64,000 nt of DNA from Prosthecobacter debontii. GTDB taxonomy: Bacteria > Verrucomicrobiota > Verrucomicrobiia > Verrucomicrobiales > Verrucomicrobiaceae. The first letter of the stretch is position 1, and each line of letters begins with the position of its first letter. The translations under genes were made by a program, and so were the position numbers. Under the pieces are notes generated by a model. The model was not told the origin of the DNA, made no database searches, and saw only the letters and a program-made list of their open reading frames with translations. The stretch covers positions 1 through 64,000 of the forward strand of contig CAMBPS010000005.1 in NCBI GenBank assembly GCA_945869675.1. Reading direction: 5' to 3'. Shown in pieces: positions 53,387-61,888 of this stretch.

Positions 53387-54958
53387 ATGAGTTCACGAAG
53401 AAGAAGCCGTTCTGGCAAAGGCAACCGCTGGCTGATTATTTTAATCTGCTTGGGCACTGCATTAGTGGGACTATTACTCTTGGCTCCGATACTTGTGACC
53501 AGCTGGGTGCGTGACTATCTCCAGAAAGAAACCTTTCGTGGTAAGATGGAACAGTTCTTTGGCACCCAATTACAGGGCACTGCCACGCTGGCACCTCTAC
53601 GCTGGACAGGCGATGAAGTCACCACTCAAAATGCTCAGGTAACCACCGGTAGCGGCTGGAAAGCCGAGGTTAACAGCCTTCATCTAGCTCTAGATTGGAG
53701 TGCTTTTAGGCAAGGCAAATGGCGTGTCATCAATGCAGGCGCTGATGTCCTGGATCTACAATTTAAAGCACCTGCTCAAGGGAAATCCGAAGCCGATGTT
53801 ACCGCGCCGACTCCCATTTTAAATAGTACAGCAAGCACGATCCCCGCTTGGCTTCGAGGTTATTTGCCAAGCACGACGGAAGTGGCAGGATTGAAAGTGG
53901 ATCGCTTAACCCTCCGCTATCCAGGCCCGTGGCAACTGACGGAGTCCACCCTGCGCATCGGCGCTTGGCAGCAAGGAGAGCAGTCCGTGCAGGCTGTTGC
54001 GACGGAGGGCATCATCGAGACGCCAATCCAACTGCCGGTGCAAGCACAGCCCATGAAGTTTAATCTCGTTCGTGCAACCACGCGCCTGAGCCGTGAAGAT
54101 CTGCACCTGAGTGAAGCAACGCTGCGCTGGCTGGATGAGAGCGAAATCACCCTGAACGGTCACGTGAAACCTAAAGAAGGTAGCTGGCAAATGAATGCAC
54201 AGCTTGTCGCCATTCCTTTAAAAGAGGTGCTGAGCGAGGACTGGAAACTGAGGCTGACGGGCCTGATCGAAGGTGATTTAGAGATCCAAGGCAGTCGTCA
54301 AACGACGCCGAGCGTGAAAGGTGACGTGCGCCTCAAAGACGGTGTCCTGACCGCGCTTCCCATCCTGGATAAACTGGCCACCTACACAGGCGTGGAGCGC
54401 TTTAAACGCATCATCCTCGACATCGCCAGTGCTCAGATCAGCGGCTCTGGAGAGACCCAGAAGTTTGAAAAAATCATCATCCAATCCAATGGCCTGGTGC
54501 GGCTTGAGGGAAAGCTTTCCATCCTCAACGGTCAATTAGACGGGCAGTTCTTGGTCGGTGTCACCCCTGAAACGCTGCGCTGGATTCCAGGTGCACAGCA
54601 GCATGTTTTCACCTCCACGAATCCAAGCGGAACACCTGGCCTGGTCTGGACCCCACTGCGTATCTCGGGTAGCATTGACGCACCGCGTGAAGATTTATCA
54701 GAACGCCTAATCGGAGGAGCGAGCAAAGCGCTGCTCAGTGCACCTGCAGAAGTCGTCGGCAAGACCAGTGAGATGCTTTTATCTCCTGTCCTGGGTTCAG
54801 ATCTGGGCAAAAAACCTGGAGAAGTCCTAAAGTCTGCCACAGACATCCTGACAAAACCCGGTGAGTCCGCCAAGAAAGCCACCGAACTGCCCACAAAGGC
54901 CGTCGAAAAAGGCATTGACCTGTTGAAGGGCATTGGCGGCGGTCTGCTCGGAAAATGA
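53387..54958 (+). CDS. AsmA-like membrane-anchored protein
   Basis: 523 residues: a basic N-terminus (SSRRRSRSGKGNR), one membrane segment (about 15-37), then a long beta-rich periplasmic part. It resembles the AsmA/DUF3971 group in the early GKMEQFFGTQLQGTATLAPL and in the late GVLTALPILDKLATYTGVERF, a motif of AsmA C-terminal regions. Proteins of this superfamily form bridge-like lipid-transport grooves or affect outer-membrane assembly. An amphipathic, Lys-rich tail (about 465-515) follows. sufE begins 15 bases after its stop. Confidence 0.75.
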   Translation: MSSRRRSRSGKGNRWLIILICLGTALVGLLLLAPILVTSWVRDYLQKETFRGKMEQFFGTQLQGTATLAPLRWTGDEVTTQNAQVTTGSGWKAEVNSLHLALDWSAFRQGKWRVINAGADVLDLQFKAPAQGKSEADVTAPTPILNSTASTIPAWLRGYLPSTTEVAGLKVDRLTLRYPGPWQLTESTLRIGAWQQGEQSVQAVATEGIIETPIQLPVQAQPMKFNLVRATTRLSREDLHLSEATLRWLDESEITLNGHVKPKEGSWQMNAQLVAIPLKEVLSEDWKLRLTGLIEGDLEIQGSRQTTPSVKGDVRLKDGVLTALPILDKLATYTGVERFKRIILDIASAQISGSGETQKFEKIIIQSNGLVRLEGKLSILNGQLDGQFLVGVTPETLRWIPGAQQHVFTSTNPSGTPGLVWTPLRISGSIDAPREDLSERLIGGASKALLSAPAEVVGKTSEMLLSPVLGSDLGKKPGEVLKSATDILTKPGESAKKATELPTKAVEKGIDLLKGIGGGLLGK

Positions 54959-54973
54959 ACCCTTATTTGAACT

Positions 54974-55381
54974 GTGACACTGATCGAAAAACAAAATGAA
55001 CTCATCTCCGATCTAAATTTAATCGAAGATGCCCATGAACGCCTTTCAGCTCTAACCAGCTATGTGTCACGCACCCAACTGCCTGATGACATGAAGGGTG
55101 ACGAACTCATCGGCCCAGGCTGCATCTCCCGAGTCTGGGTCAAAGGTGAGCTACGCGATGGCATGACGCATTTTCGCTGTGCAGCCGACTCGCCCATGGT
55201 GGCCGGATTGGTCGCCCTGCTCTGTGATCTTTACAGTGGAACCACTCCAGCCGAATCCAGTGCCATAGAGCCTGATGTTTGGCAAAAATGCGGCTTTATC
55301 AAGATCCTCACCCCAACCCGTCTGAATGGACTTGCAGCGGTGCGTGCTCGCATCAAAGAACTGTCTTTGAACTGGTGCTGA
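54974..55381 (+). CDS. sufE: Sulfur acceptor protein SufE
   Basis: 135 residues. SufE accepts persulfide sulfur from the desulfurase SufS for Fe-S cluster assembly. The acceptor Cys lies in DELIGPGCISRVWVKGEL (about residue 50). The rest has the SufE alpha-beta fold, with DSPMVAGLVALLCDLYSG and LTPTRLNGLAAVRARI. The start is GTG at 54974. It is flanked by the AsmA-like gene (15 bases) and the TatD-like gene (5 bases). sufS and the suf cluster are not in the window. Confidence 0.93.
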   Translation: MTLIEKQNELISDLNLIEDAHERLSALTSYVSRTQLPDDMKGDELIGPGCISRVWVKGELRDGMTHFRCAADSPMVAGLVALLCDLYSGTTPAESSAIEPDVWQKCGFIKILTPTRLNGLAAVRARIKELSLNWC

Positions 55382-55386
55382 CTGCC

Positions 55387-56175
55387 ATGCTGTACGATGC
55401 ACACAATCATTATCAAGATACACGCTTAGACAGCGACCGAGAGATCATCCTCAAGGCCCTCCCTGAACTCGGAATTCGTGAAGCTGTCGTCAATGGCTCT
55501 GCCGAAGATGATTGGGAAGACGTGGCCAAACTGGCTCGCGAGCATGAATGGTTAAAGCCCTCCTTTGGACTGCATCCATGGTATGTGAAAGAACGAACGA
55601 CAGCCTGGCAGCTGCGACTGCGTGATTATTTGAGAGCTTTTCCAAACGCGGCTGTTGGAGAAATTGGCCTAGATCGCTGGATCGCAACTCCAGACATCGA
55701 AGCTCAAATCTCCTGCTTTCGCTGGCAGGTTGAGCTCGCCTCAGAACTGAACCGGCCCACCACGATCCATTGTCTGAGAGCCTGGGGACTCTTGGATGAG
55801 CAACTTCGAAACCTACCACTGCCAAAGCGCGGTTTTCTACTGCATTCCTATGGAGGCCCAGCAGAAATGATCCCGAGCTTTGTCAAAATGGGCGCTTACT
55901 TTTCCCTCTCCCCCTACTTTGGCCATGAGCGAAAAGCCCAACAATTAGCCACCTTTGCCGCAGTGCCCTTGGATCGACTTTTAGCCGAAACCGATGCGCC
56001 AGATATGTGGCCCCCCGATGAACTCAACCAGCATCCACTTCAGCACGATAGCAAACCGATCAACCATCCCGCTAATCTACAGGTTAGCTACGATTTGCTA
56101 GCAAAAGTGCACGCCATTCCCATGCTGGATTTGGTCCAGCAGATCGAGCAAAACTATCGAAGGTTGTTCGACTGA
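55387..56175 (+). CDS. TatD family metal-dependent hydrolase
   Basis: 262 residues from ATG 55387 (the frame runs further upstream through sufE). TIM-barrel metal ligands are visible: HNH near residue 6 (YDAHNHYQD), the Glu in VGEIGLDRW, the His in TIHCLRAWG and in LLHSYGGP, and the Asp in AETDAPDMWPP. TatD proteins are Mg-dependent DNases or related phosphoesterases. The gene is the last of the AsmA-sufE-tatD run; its 3' end faces ridA. Confidence 0.9.
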   Translation: MLYDAHNHYQDTRLDSDREIILKALPELGIREAVVNGSAEDDWEDVAKLAREHEWLKPSFGLHPWYVKERTTAWQLRLRDYLRAFPNAAVGEIGLDRWIATPDIEAQISCFRWQVELASELNRPTTIHCLRAWGLLDEQLRNLPLPKRGFLLHSYGGPAEMIPSFVKMGAYFSLSPYFGHERKAQQLATFAAVPLDRLLAETDAPDMWPPDELNQHPLQHDSKPINHPANLQVSYDLLAKVHAIPMLDLVQQIEQNYRRLFD

Positions 56176-56183
56176 ATTGAAGA

Positions 56184-56648
56184 TCAATCCACCAACTCAA
56201 AGATCCCTTCAATCTCCACAGCGATGCTTCCCGGCAATGACCCCATACCGACCGCACTGCGAGCGCCAATGCCATTTTCTTCTCCCCATATTTGAGCAAA
56301 CAATTCGCTGCAGCCATTGATGACCTTGGGATGATCGGCAAATTCAGGCGTGCTATTCACCATGCCGAGCAGCTTCACCACGCGCTTGATACGATCAAGA
56401 CTACCCAGTTCTTTTTGAAGCGTCGCCAACATCGCCAACCCAGTTTGTCGTGCTGCCGCATGACCTTCAGCCAGATCTAGATCCTCTCCAACACGGCCCC
56501 GAATCATCCCACCATCTGCCAAATAAGGTCCATGCCCGGAGAGATAAGCGACGTTGCCAATAACAACGACCGGCTTATAAACACCACCCTTAGGCGGAGG
56601 CTCTGGAAGGGATATACCAAGGGCGATGAGTTGGGATTCAGCGGACAT
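56184..56648 (-). CDS. RidA (YjgF) family protein
   Basis: 154 residues from ATG 56648. The N-terminus LIALGISLPEPPPKGGVYKP and the motif GIGARSAVGMGSLPGSIAVEIEGIF match the YjgF/RidA subgroup with ARSAVG and VEIE. RidA proper deaminates reactive enamines. This subgroup's role is less clear, and I cannot place the catalytic Arg with confidence. The gene lies 70 bases after moaA on the same strand. Confidence 0.88.
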   Translation of the reverse strand: MSAESQLIALGISLPEPPPKGGVYKPVVVIGNVAYLSGHGPYLADGGMIRGRVGEDLDLAEGHAAARQTGLAMLATLQKELGSLDRIKRVVKLLGMVNSTPEFADHPKVINGCSELFAQIWGEENGIGARSAVGMGSLPGSIAVEIEGIFELVD

Positions 56649-56718
56649 AATCAGGCGAATTTGTTTTTTAATTCTGACAGGAACTTCTCCCAGACTCAAT
56701 CTCAAACATGACCTTTTC

Positions 56719-57717
56719 TCACCCCCCGATCGCGATCATACGCCGATTCGGCTGATAGTTATCTCGAAAGTCGTGCTCTTTGGGTTTTTTGGCGACGACG
56801 CTATAAATGAAGTCGGCGAGTTCAGTATCTGAACAGCCAGCGCGGAGCACGCTCTTGAGATCAAACTCCAGGTAACTACCTAAGCAGGGGCGTAGTTTAC
56901 CGTCACTGGTCAGGCGCAGTTTGTTGCAGCTTTCACAGAAATGCAAATTGGTCATGGCACCGATGAAACCGATCTTTTGGCCAGTGCTGGCGATCTCGTA
57001 ATAGGTCGCGGGACCGTTCGTCTTAAACTCGGGCACGGGTCTCAAGAGACCGTAGTGTTCTTCGACCATTTTCAGCGCGTGTCCTGCGGAAAGAAAACTA
57101 TCCTCTTTCAGCACTTCCTGAGTGCTCACAGGCATGAGTTCGATAAAACGTATCAAGGCATCTTTGCTACGGGCGTAGTCGATAAGCGAAACAAACTCGC
57201 GCTCAGTCTGATTTTTCATCAGCACGCAATTGAGTCGGATGGACTTCATGCCGGCAGTGATGGCTGCGTCGATACCCTCAAGCACCCGAGGAAGCAGATC
57301 CCGACTGGTCGTGCGCTGATAGCTAGCGCGGTCGAGAGAATCCATCGAGATATTGGCACTGGTGACACCTGCTTGGACAAGTCTAGAAGCCATAGTTTCG
57401 CCCTGTTCTTGTTTGGCCAAAAGGGTACCGTTGGTGGAAATACCGATCTGCTCGATGCCGGGAATCTCGGCGATTTGTGAGCAGAAATCAGCAACGCCTG
57501 GACGCGTCAGCGGCTCGCCACCTGTGACACGAACTTTTCGAATGCCCAAGCCTGCTCCCACCTGGAGAACTCGGAGCATTTCCTCATAACTGAGCACTTC
57601 TTCTTTTGGAAACCAAGCCTGCTCTTCTTCTGGCATGCAATAGCGGCAGCGCTCATTGCAGCGATCCGTGACTGAAACGCGCAAATAAGAGATAAGATGA
57701 CCGAAGGCGTCTTCCAC
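56719..57717 (-). CDS. moaA: GTP 3',8-cyclase MoaA
   Basis: Radical SAM enzyme of the first step of molybdenum cofactor synthesis. The N-terminal cluster site is DRCNERCRYCMP (near residues 18-28). The C-terminal site is FCESCNKLRLTSDGKLRPC with the usual three cysteines. GGEPLTRPGV and the SAM-binding STNGTLL are in order. 332 residues; the C-terminal double-Gly end (IAIGG) needed for activity is present. The start codon is GTG. The ABM-type gene ends 6 bases upstream. No other moa genes are nearby. Confidence 0.95.
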   Translation of the reverse strand: MEDAFGHLISYLRVSVTDRCNERCRYCMPEEEQAWFPKEEVLSYEEMLRVLQVGAGLGIRKVRVTGGEPLTRPGVADFCSQIAEIPGIEQIGISTNGTLLAKQEQGETMASRLVQAGVTSANISMDSLDRASYQRTTSRDLLPRVLEGIDAAITAGMKSIRLNCVLMKNQTEREFVSLIDYARSKDALIRFIELMPVSTQEVLKEDSFLSAGHALKMVEEHYGLLRPVPEFKTNGPATYYEIASTGQKIGFIGAMTNLHFCESCNKLRLTSDGKLRPCLGSYLEFDLKSVLRAGCSDTELADFIYSVVAKKPKEHDFRDNYQPNRRMIAIGG

Positions 57718-57723
57718 AGCAGG

Positions 57724-58011
57724 CTATTCTAGCACCGGACCTTTCACAGACCAGCGCTTGGTAACGAAGCCGGTGGCGGACTTTTCTTTCCACTTAGCAA
57801 AGTGGGCAGTCTGGTAATGAGCCTCCATGGCCGCCTGATCCACATATTGCTCACTGAGCGCAAAAAGATTGGGCTGCTCAAACTGGCGGTTCACTTCAAA
57901 ACGCAGGCAGCCGACCTCCTTCACCGACTCGGCGGCATTCAGGGTAATGACTTCCAGGAACTCATCCACGCGAGCTGGGTCGATTTCGAGAATCACAATA
58001 ACATTAATCAT
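57724..58011 (-). CDS. ABM-fold (quinol monooxygenase-like) protein
   Basis: 95 residues from ATG 58011. Ferredoxin-like antibiotic-biosynthesis-monooxygenase fold: INVIVILEIDPARVDEFLEV, CLRFEVNRQFEQPNLFALSE and EAHYQTAHFAKW are characteristic of the YgiN-like group. Such proteins are cofactor-free monooxygenases or of unknown role. It lies directly before moaA and may be co-transcribed with it. The open frame runs upstream to 58095, but the extra residues are not family-like. Confidence 0.87.
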   Translation of the reverse strand: MINVIVILEIDPARVDEFLEVITLNAAESVKEVGCLRFEVNRQFEQPNLFALSEQYVDQAAMEAHYQTAHFAKWKEKSATGFVTKRWSVKGPVLE

Positions 58012-58093
58012 GGTAGCTGTGACAGAGCCGATTTTGCGATAACATGCAACCTCCTGCTGCCGTATATCAGCAATCGAACCCCTTTTCCCAGAC

Positions 58094-58975
58094 ATGAAGC
58101 CCTATTTTCTATTGTCCATCCTCCTGTCTGTCAGCTCACTTCCAGCCCAGGAAGTCAAGCCAGCCCCGTCAGCCCAAGTGACGCCTAAGGCTGCAAAAAA
58201 GGCTCCCGCTGCGCTACCTGCTCCCCCGACTCCAGCCGTAAAACCTTCACCGGCCGCTCCAGCACCTGCCAAACTGCTCCCCCCGACGCCCCCAGCAGCA
58301 AAGCCTGTCTCCTTTTTCAAAGACAAAGCTTTAGAAGCTGCCGTGCGCAGACAGATCTATGCCAAACGCGACAATCAGGAAGTCCTCACCGTTGAAGAGG
58401 TCGCCAATGTCTCGATCATTGAGGCTAAAGGCGCGGGAATCACAGATCTGACAGGCCTGGAAAAATGCAAAGCTCTGGCATCACTCACACTCACCGACAA
58501 CAAGATCAGCCGTCTTCAGGCTCTTCAAGGTCTGGAGCGCCTGCAGTTTCTCGACCTAGCCAACAACCAAATCACCGACCTCTCACCCCTAGCTAAATGC
58601 ATCGCTCTGCAATACGTGGAACTGACCAATAACAAAGTCGCTGACGTCTCCGTGTTTGGCAGCATCCCTGCGATCACTTCACTCTATTTAGCAGGCAATC
58701 AAATCGCTGATATTACGGCCCTTTTCAAACTGCCTAAACTTTGGACTCTTTACCTAGATGGCAACAAAGTAAGCCATCTTCAGGGCATTGGCGAACTCAA
58801 ATGGCTGTCGATGCTTTCAATCAAAGAAAATCAAGTGAGCGATCTGACACCACTGGAGCCACTGAATGACCTGCAATTTCTTTTTCTTGATAAGAACCCT
58901 GTCACTGACCTCATGCCGCTCCACCGTATGTGGATGAAAGACAACGCAGGAGCTAAGGAGTGGGCACCGTATTGA
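58094..58975 (+). CDS. Secreted leucine-rich-repeat protein
   Basis: 293 residues: a signal peptide (about 1-18, SLPAQ), a Pro/Ala/Lys-rich linker (about 19-75), then about seven leucine-rich repeats of the internalin/SDS22 kind, e.g. LQFLDLANNQITDLSPLAK and SLYLAGNQIADITALFK, with the N-terminal cap KALEAAVRRQIYAK. It is probably an extracellular protein-protein interaction surface. It starts 82 bases from the divergent ABM gene. The partner is unknown. Confidence 0.88.
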   Translation: MKPYFLLSILLSVSSLPAQEVKPAPSAQVTPKAAKKAPAALPAPPTPAVKPSPAAPAPAKLLPPTPPAAKPVSFFKDKALEAAVRRQIYAKRDNQEVLTVEEVANVSIIEAKGAGITDLTGLEKCKALASLTLTDNKISRLQALQGLERLQFLDLANNQITDLSPLAKCIALQYVELTNNKVADVSVFGSIPAITSLYLAGNQIADITALFKLPKLWTLYLDGNKVSHLQGIGELKWLSMLSIKENQVSDLTPLEPLNDLQFLFLDKNPVTDLMPLHRMWMKDNAGAKEWAPY

Positions 58976-59112
58976 CAGATTTTTCTTCCTGGCTGCCCGC
59001 TAAGCGAGGCATCTAAAAGCATGGTCACTGAGTTAAAAAAAGCTGGTGCACGAATCAGTCCATAAAATTCAGTGTCCGGTTTTGATCTCTACGGTGAGAT
59101 ACTATCTGAACC

Positions 59113-59646
59113 ATGAATCCGCAGGACACCCGCGCCGCTCAGATCTTTCTCAGCCACCACGACTTCGTGAAAGGGGTGGCTTTGAAGTATGCTCCATGGC
59201 CTGGACTCATGGAGGATATCTCCCAGCAAGTGTTTTTAGAATTCATGGCCAAAGAAGAACGCTGGGATCTGGAGCGTGATCTACGTCCACTCCTTGCTAC
59301 CATGACGCGACATGTCGCCATGCGTCTCTGGCGCGAACGCACGCGAGAGCGCCCGGAAGTGGTACAGAAACTAGCCGATCACATTCGCCAATTAGCCGAA
59401 GAGCGGGAGATGCCCCCACGCTACGAGGAAGAAGTCACCATCCTGCGGTCCTGCCTCACCAAGCTTCCAGACAAGAGTCGCGAGCTCATCCAGCGCTACT
59501 ACTACAGTGATTTGTCCACACCTCAGATCGCCGCTCAACTGGATATGAAAGCAGACACCATTTGCCGCGCTCTATCGCGCGTCCGAGATAAACTGAGGGA
59601 CTGTATTCAGCGTGAAATGAACCAAGGAGCTGCCGCTCATGCATGA
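59113..59646 (+). CDS. ECF-type sigma factor (FecR-linked)
   Basis: 177 residues. Region 2 has YAPWPGLMEDISQQVFLEFM and the helix DLRPLLATMTRHVAMRLWRER. Region 4 is LTKLPDKSRELIQRYYYSDLSTPQIAAQLDM followed by ICRALSRVRDKLRDCI. It overlaps the FecR-LamG gene by 8 bases, the typical sigma plus anti-sigma coupling in Planctomycetes and Verrucomicrobiota. The FecR product probably controls it. The upstream ~137 bases hold no gene; the promoter was not resolved. Confidence 0.9.
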   Translation: MNPQDTRAAQIFLSHHDFVKGVALKYAPWPGLMEDISQQVFLEFMAKEERWDLERDLRPLLATMTRHVAMRLWRERTRERPEVVQKLADHIRQLAEEREMPPRYEEEVTILRSCLTKLPDKSRELIQRYYYSDLSTPQIAAQLDMKADTICRALSRVRDKLRDCIQREMNQGAAAHA

Positions 59647-61195
59647 TCCACACTTTGATCCTGAAGTGCTCCTCCAGCATTATCTGGAAGATCAACTGAC
59701 AGAGACTGAATCGAGCGCGTTTTTACAGCTCTTACAGTCGCAGCCAGAACTCGGTGACCGTCTCCTGCAGCAACTGCATGTCGATGCCATGCTTACAGAC
59801 ATCAAAGCTGTGGCTGAGACACCAACGTCGGCTTTTCAGCTCATCGAAGGCCAAGCCAGCCCGGGAAAGAGTGCACCACGACGATTCAGCGTCGGCAATC
59901 TTTCCAGCGCGGCTGCACTGGCGGCCTGCATTACTTTAGCCTCTACTTGGGCTCTGCGCTTTTTGTCCCCAGAAGAAGAGACAGAGGCCACCACGGCAGC
60001 TGTTGCGGTCTTAGCCAGAGGCGTCAATTTACAATGGGAAGGTGAAAGTCATGCTCCTGGCAGTCCGCTGACACCTGGCTGGCTGCGCTTAAAGAGCGGC
60101 CTAGCTCAAATCGAGTTTTACCAAGGTGCTCGGGTGACTCTCGAAGGACCTGCGGCATTTCAGCTGATTTCATGCAGTGAGGCCTCATGCACCTCAGGTA
60201 AGCTCAGCGCCCATGTGCCACCTCAGGCCAAAGGGTTCCGCATTCAGACCCCGAAGGGCACCATTGTCGATCTCGGCACTGATTTTGGCTTAGACCTGAA
60301 TGATGCCTCATCACCAGTGCATGTCTTCAAAGGCGAAGTCGAATTTCACGGCAGGGACTCGCCCATGAAGTCGCTCAAAGAAGGTCAGGCGCTAGCTCTT
60401 AGCGACCTCTCGCGCAGCATGGTCGCTGATCAGTCCGCCTTTGCTTCACTTCATGAGGTGGATGAGCGCACCGCAGAATCTCAGCGCTTGGCCTTTGAAG
60501 GCTGGCTAAGCCGCAGTGCTCTTTGGAATAGTGATCCTTCCTTGCTGTTACGATTTGATTTTCAGGACAAGCGCAGCAGTCGATCCCTACAGAATCATGC
60601 GCTGAATGCCAGCCACATCCCTGCGGGAAGCATCGTTGGCTGTGATTGGACTGATGGCCGATGGCCGGGTAAACGCGCTTTGGAATTCAGCAATGTGAGC
60701 GACCGTGTTCGTCTGAATGTGCCTGGTCAATACGCCGCGCTGACTCTCAGCACATGGGTGCGCATCAGCGGACTGGATCGCAGCTACAATTCCCTGTTCA
60801 TGACCGAAGGCTATGCCGAGGCAGCCGCTCACTGGCAAATCACCCGCGATGGCATACTCCGCCTCGGTCTCGCAGGGAAAGACGGCAGACCACCTCATGA
60901 CTACGACACGTCGGCCATTTTCACGCAGGAGCGTTTTGGCCAATGGCTCCACCTAGCCACCGTCATCGATCCATCCACCCAAGAAGTGCGTCACTATTTG
61001 AATGGCGATCTCATCGCCAAGCTTGCACGCAAAGACACTTTCCCAGTTAGACTCACTGTCGCAGAACTCGGCAACTGGAATGACGGAGGCCGCCATGATC
61101 GTGTCGCCATCCGTCACTTCAGCGGCGTGATGGACGAATTTCTGCTCTTTAATCGTGCCTTGAGTGAAGCAGAAATTGCACGATTGGCTGAGTGA
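59639..61195 (+). CDS. FecR-LamG membrane protein (candidate anti-sigma)
   Basis: 518 residues. The N-terminal cytoplasmic part (about 1-80: PEVLLQHYLEDQLTETESSAFLQ) fits an anti-sigma domain, followed by a membrane segment (about 87-107), then the FecR domain (about 115-270: FRIQTPKGTIVDLGTDFGLDL, VHVFKGEVEF). A LamG/concanavalin-like domain forms the C-terminal ~200 residues (VSDRVRLNVPGQYAALTLSTW, DGILRLGLAG, VMDEFLLFNRALSEAEIARL). The SD site AAGGAG precedes the ATG, one of the clearest in the window. The lectin-like outer domain could bind glycans and signal through the sigma factor (inference). Confidence 0.9.
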   Translation: MHDPHFDPEVLLQHYLEDQLTETESSAFLQLLQSQPELGDRLLQQLHVDAMLTDIKAVAETPTSAFQLIEGQASPGKSAPRRFSVGNLSSAAALAACITLASTWALRFLSPEEETEATTAAVAVLARGVNLQWEGESHAPGSPLTPGWLRLKSGLAQIEFYQGARVTLEGPAAFQLISCSEASCTSGKLSAHVPPQAKGFRIQTPKGTIVDLGTDFGLDLNDASSPVHVFKGEVEFHGRDSPMKSLKEGQALALSDLSRSMVADQSAFASLHEVDERTAESQRLAFEGWLSRSALWNSDPSLLLRFDFQDKRSSRSLQNHALNASHIPAGSIVGCDWTDGRWPGKRALEFSNVSDRVRLNVPGQYAALTLSTWVRISGLDRSYNSLFMTEGYAEAAAHWQITRDGILRLGLAGKDGRPPHDYDTSAIFTQERFGQWLHLATVIDPSTQEVRHYLNGDLIAKLARKDTFPVRLTVAELGNWNDGGRHDRVAIRHFSGVMDEFLLFNRALSEAEIARLAE

Positions 61196-61211
61196 ATTTC
61201 ACTCAGCCAAT
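61183..61211. terminator. Perfect 13-bp hairpin overlapping the FecR-LamG stop codon
   Basis: ATTGGCTGAGTGA-ATT-TCACTCAGCCAAT is a perfect 13-bp inverted repeat with a 3-base loop. The TGA stop codon forms the end of the left arm. No T-tract follows on either strand. It lies between convergent genes, so it may mark or protect the ends of both transcripts. Confidence 0.55.
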
Positions 61212-61270
61212 GAGATCCAAATCATGCTATAACCGGCACGCTGGCTCACCCATTTTTTCAACTCCATCAC

Positions 61271-61888
61271 TCACCAGCCACGAAGTTGGACATGAACCTG
61301 AGCGCATTTACCCATGTAATGATTCATTTGGAAATCCTTGGCCGCTTTGAGCATGTGCTCTTTGGCCTGCGTGTCATCTCCCAAAGCCTCAAAGTACAAT
61401 CCCAAATACAGATGAGCGTAACAGCGATGATTTTTCAAATCCATACCCTCCCCTGACTCCGCAGCCTTGAGAACGTCTTCGACCGAGGCCTGACCCGCAA
61501 AGAGTTGATGCACCTGTTTCATCGGCACACGAGTGTCCCCTTCAATAGGAATCAAAGCCTTTCGAGCAGCCTCCACATTCTCTGCCCTAGCAACGCAGAT
61601 GAAATGCCAGGCGGCATTTTCTACATCGGCTTTGTTTACCGTCTGATGAGTCTCAAATTGCTCACGCCCAGCTTTGAAATCGCCCGTGTAGTAGAGTGAT
61701 AAACCGCGCTGCCATAGCTGCGGTTTAGAATCTGGAACGATGGTAATTAGCTTATCAAAGGCTGCAACTGACTCTATTGGCTTAGCCGCGTAAAAAGCAT
61801 CCACCCCCTTACGGAAAAGCTCGTTAGGACTGGCCTCCTGCGCATAGAGCGACAGACTCAGCAAGACAAATGGAAGTAATGGTTTCAT
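61271..61888 (-). CDS. Secreted TPR-like repeat protein
   Basis: 205 residues with a signal peptide (MKPLLPFVLLSLSLYAQ) and TPR-type helical repeats: ELFRKGVDAFYAAKPIESVAAFDKL, PQLWQRGLSLYYTGDFKAGREQF and AHLYLGLYFEALGDDTQAKEHML. It is probably a periplasmic scaffold. Its ATG overlaps the TGA of the upstream thioredoxin-like gene (ATGA), so the two are co-transcribed and coupled. The function is not known. Confidence 0.85.
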   Translation of the reverse strand: MKPLLPFVLLSLSLYAQEASPNELFRKGVDAFYAAKPIESVAAFDKLITIVPDSKPQLWQRGLSLYYTGDFKAGREQFETHQTVNKADVENAAWHFICVARAENVEAARKALIPIEGDTRVPMKQVHQLFAGQASVEDVLKAAESGEGMDLKNHRCYAHLYLGLYFEALGDDTQAKEHMLKAAKDFQMNHYMGKCAQVHVQLRGW

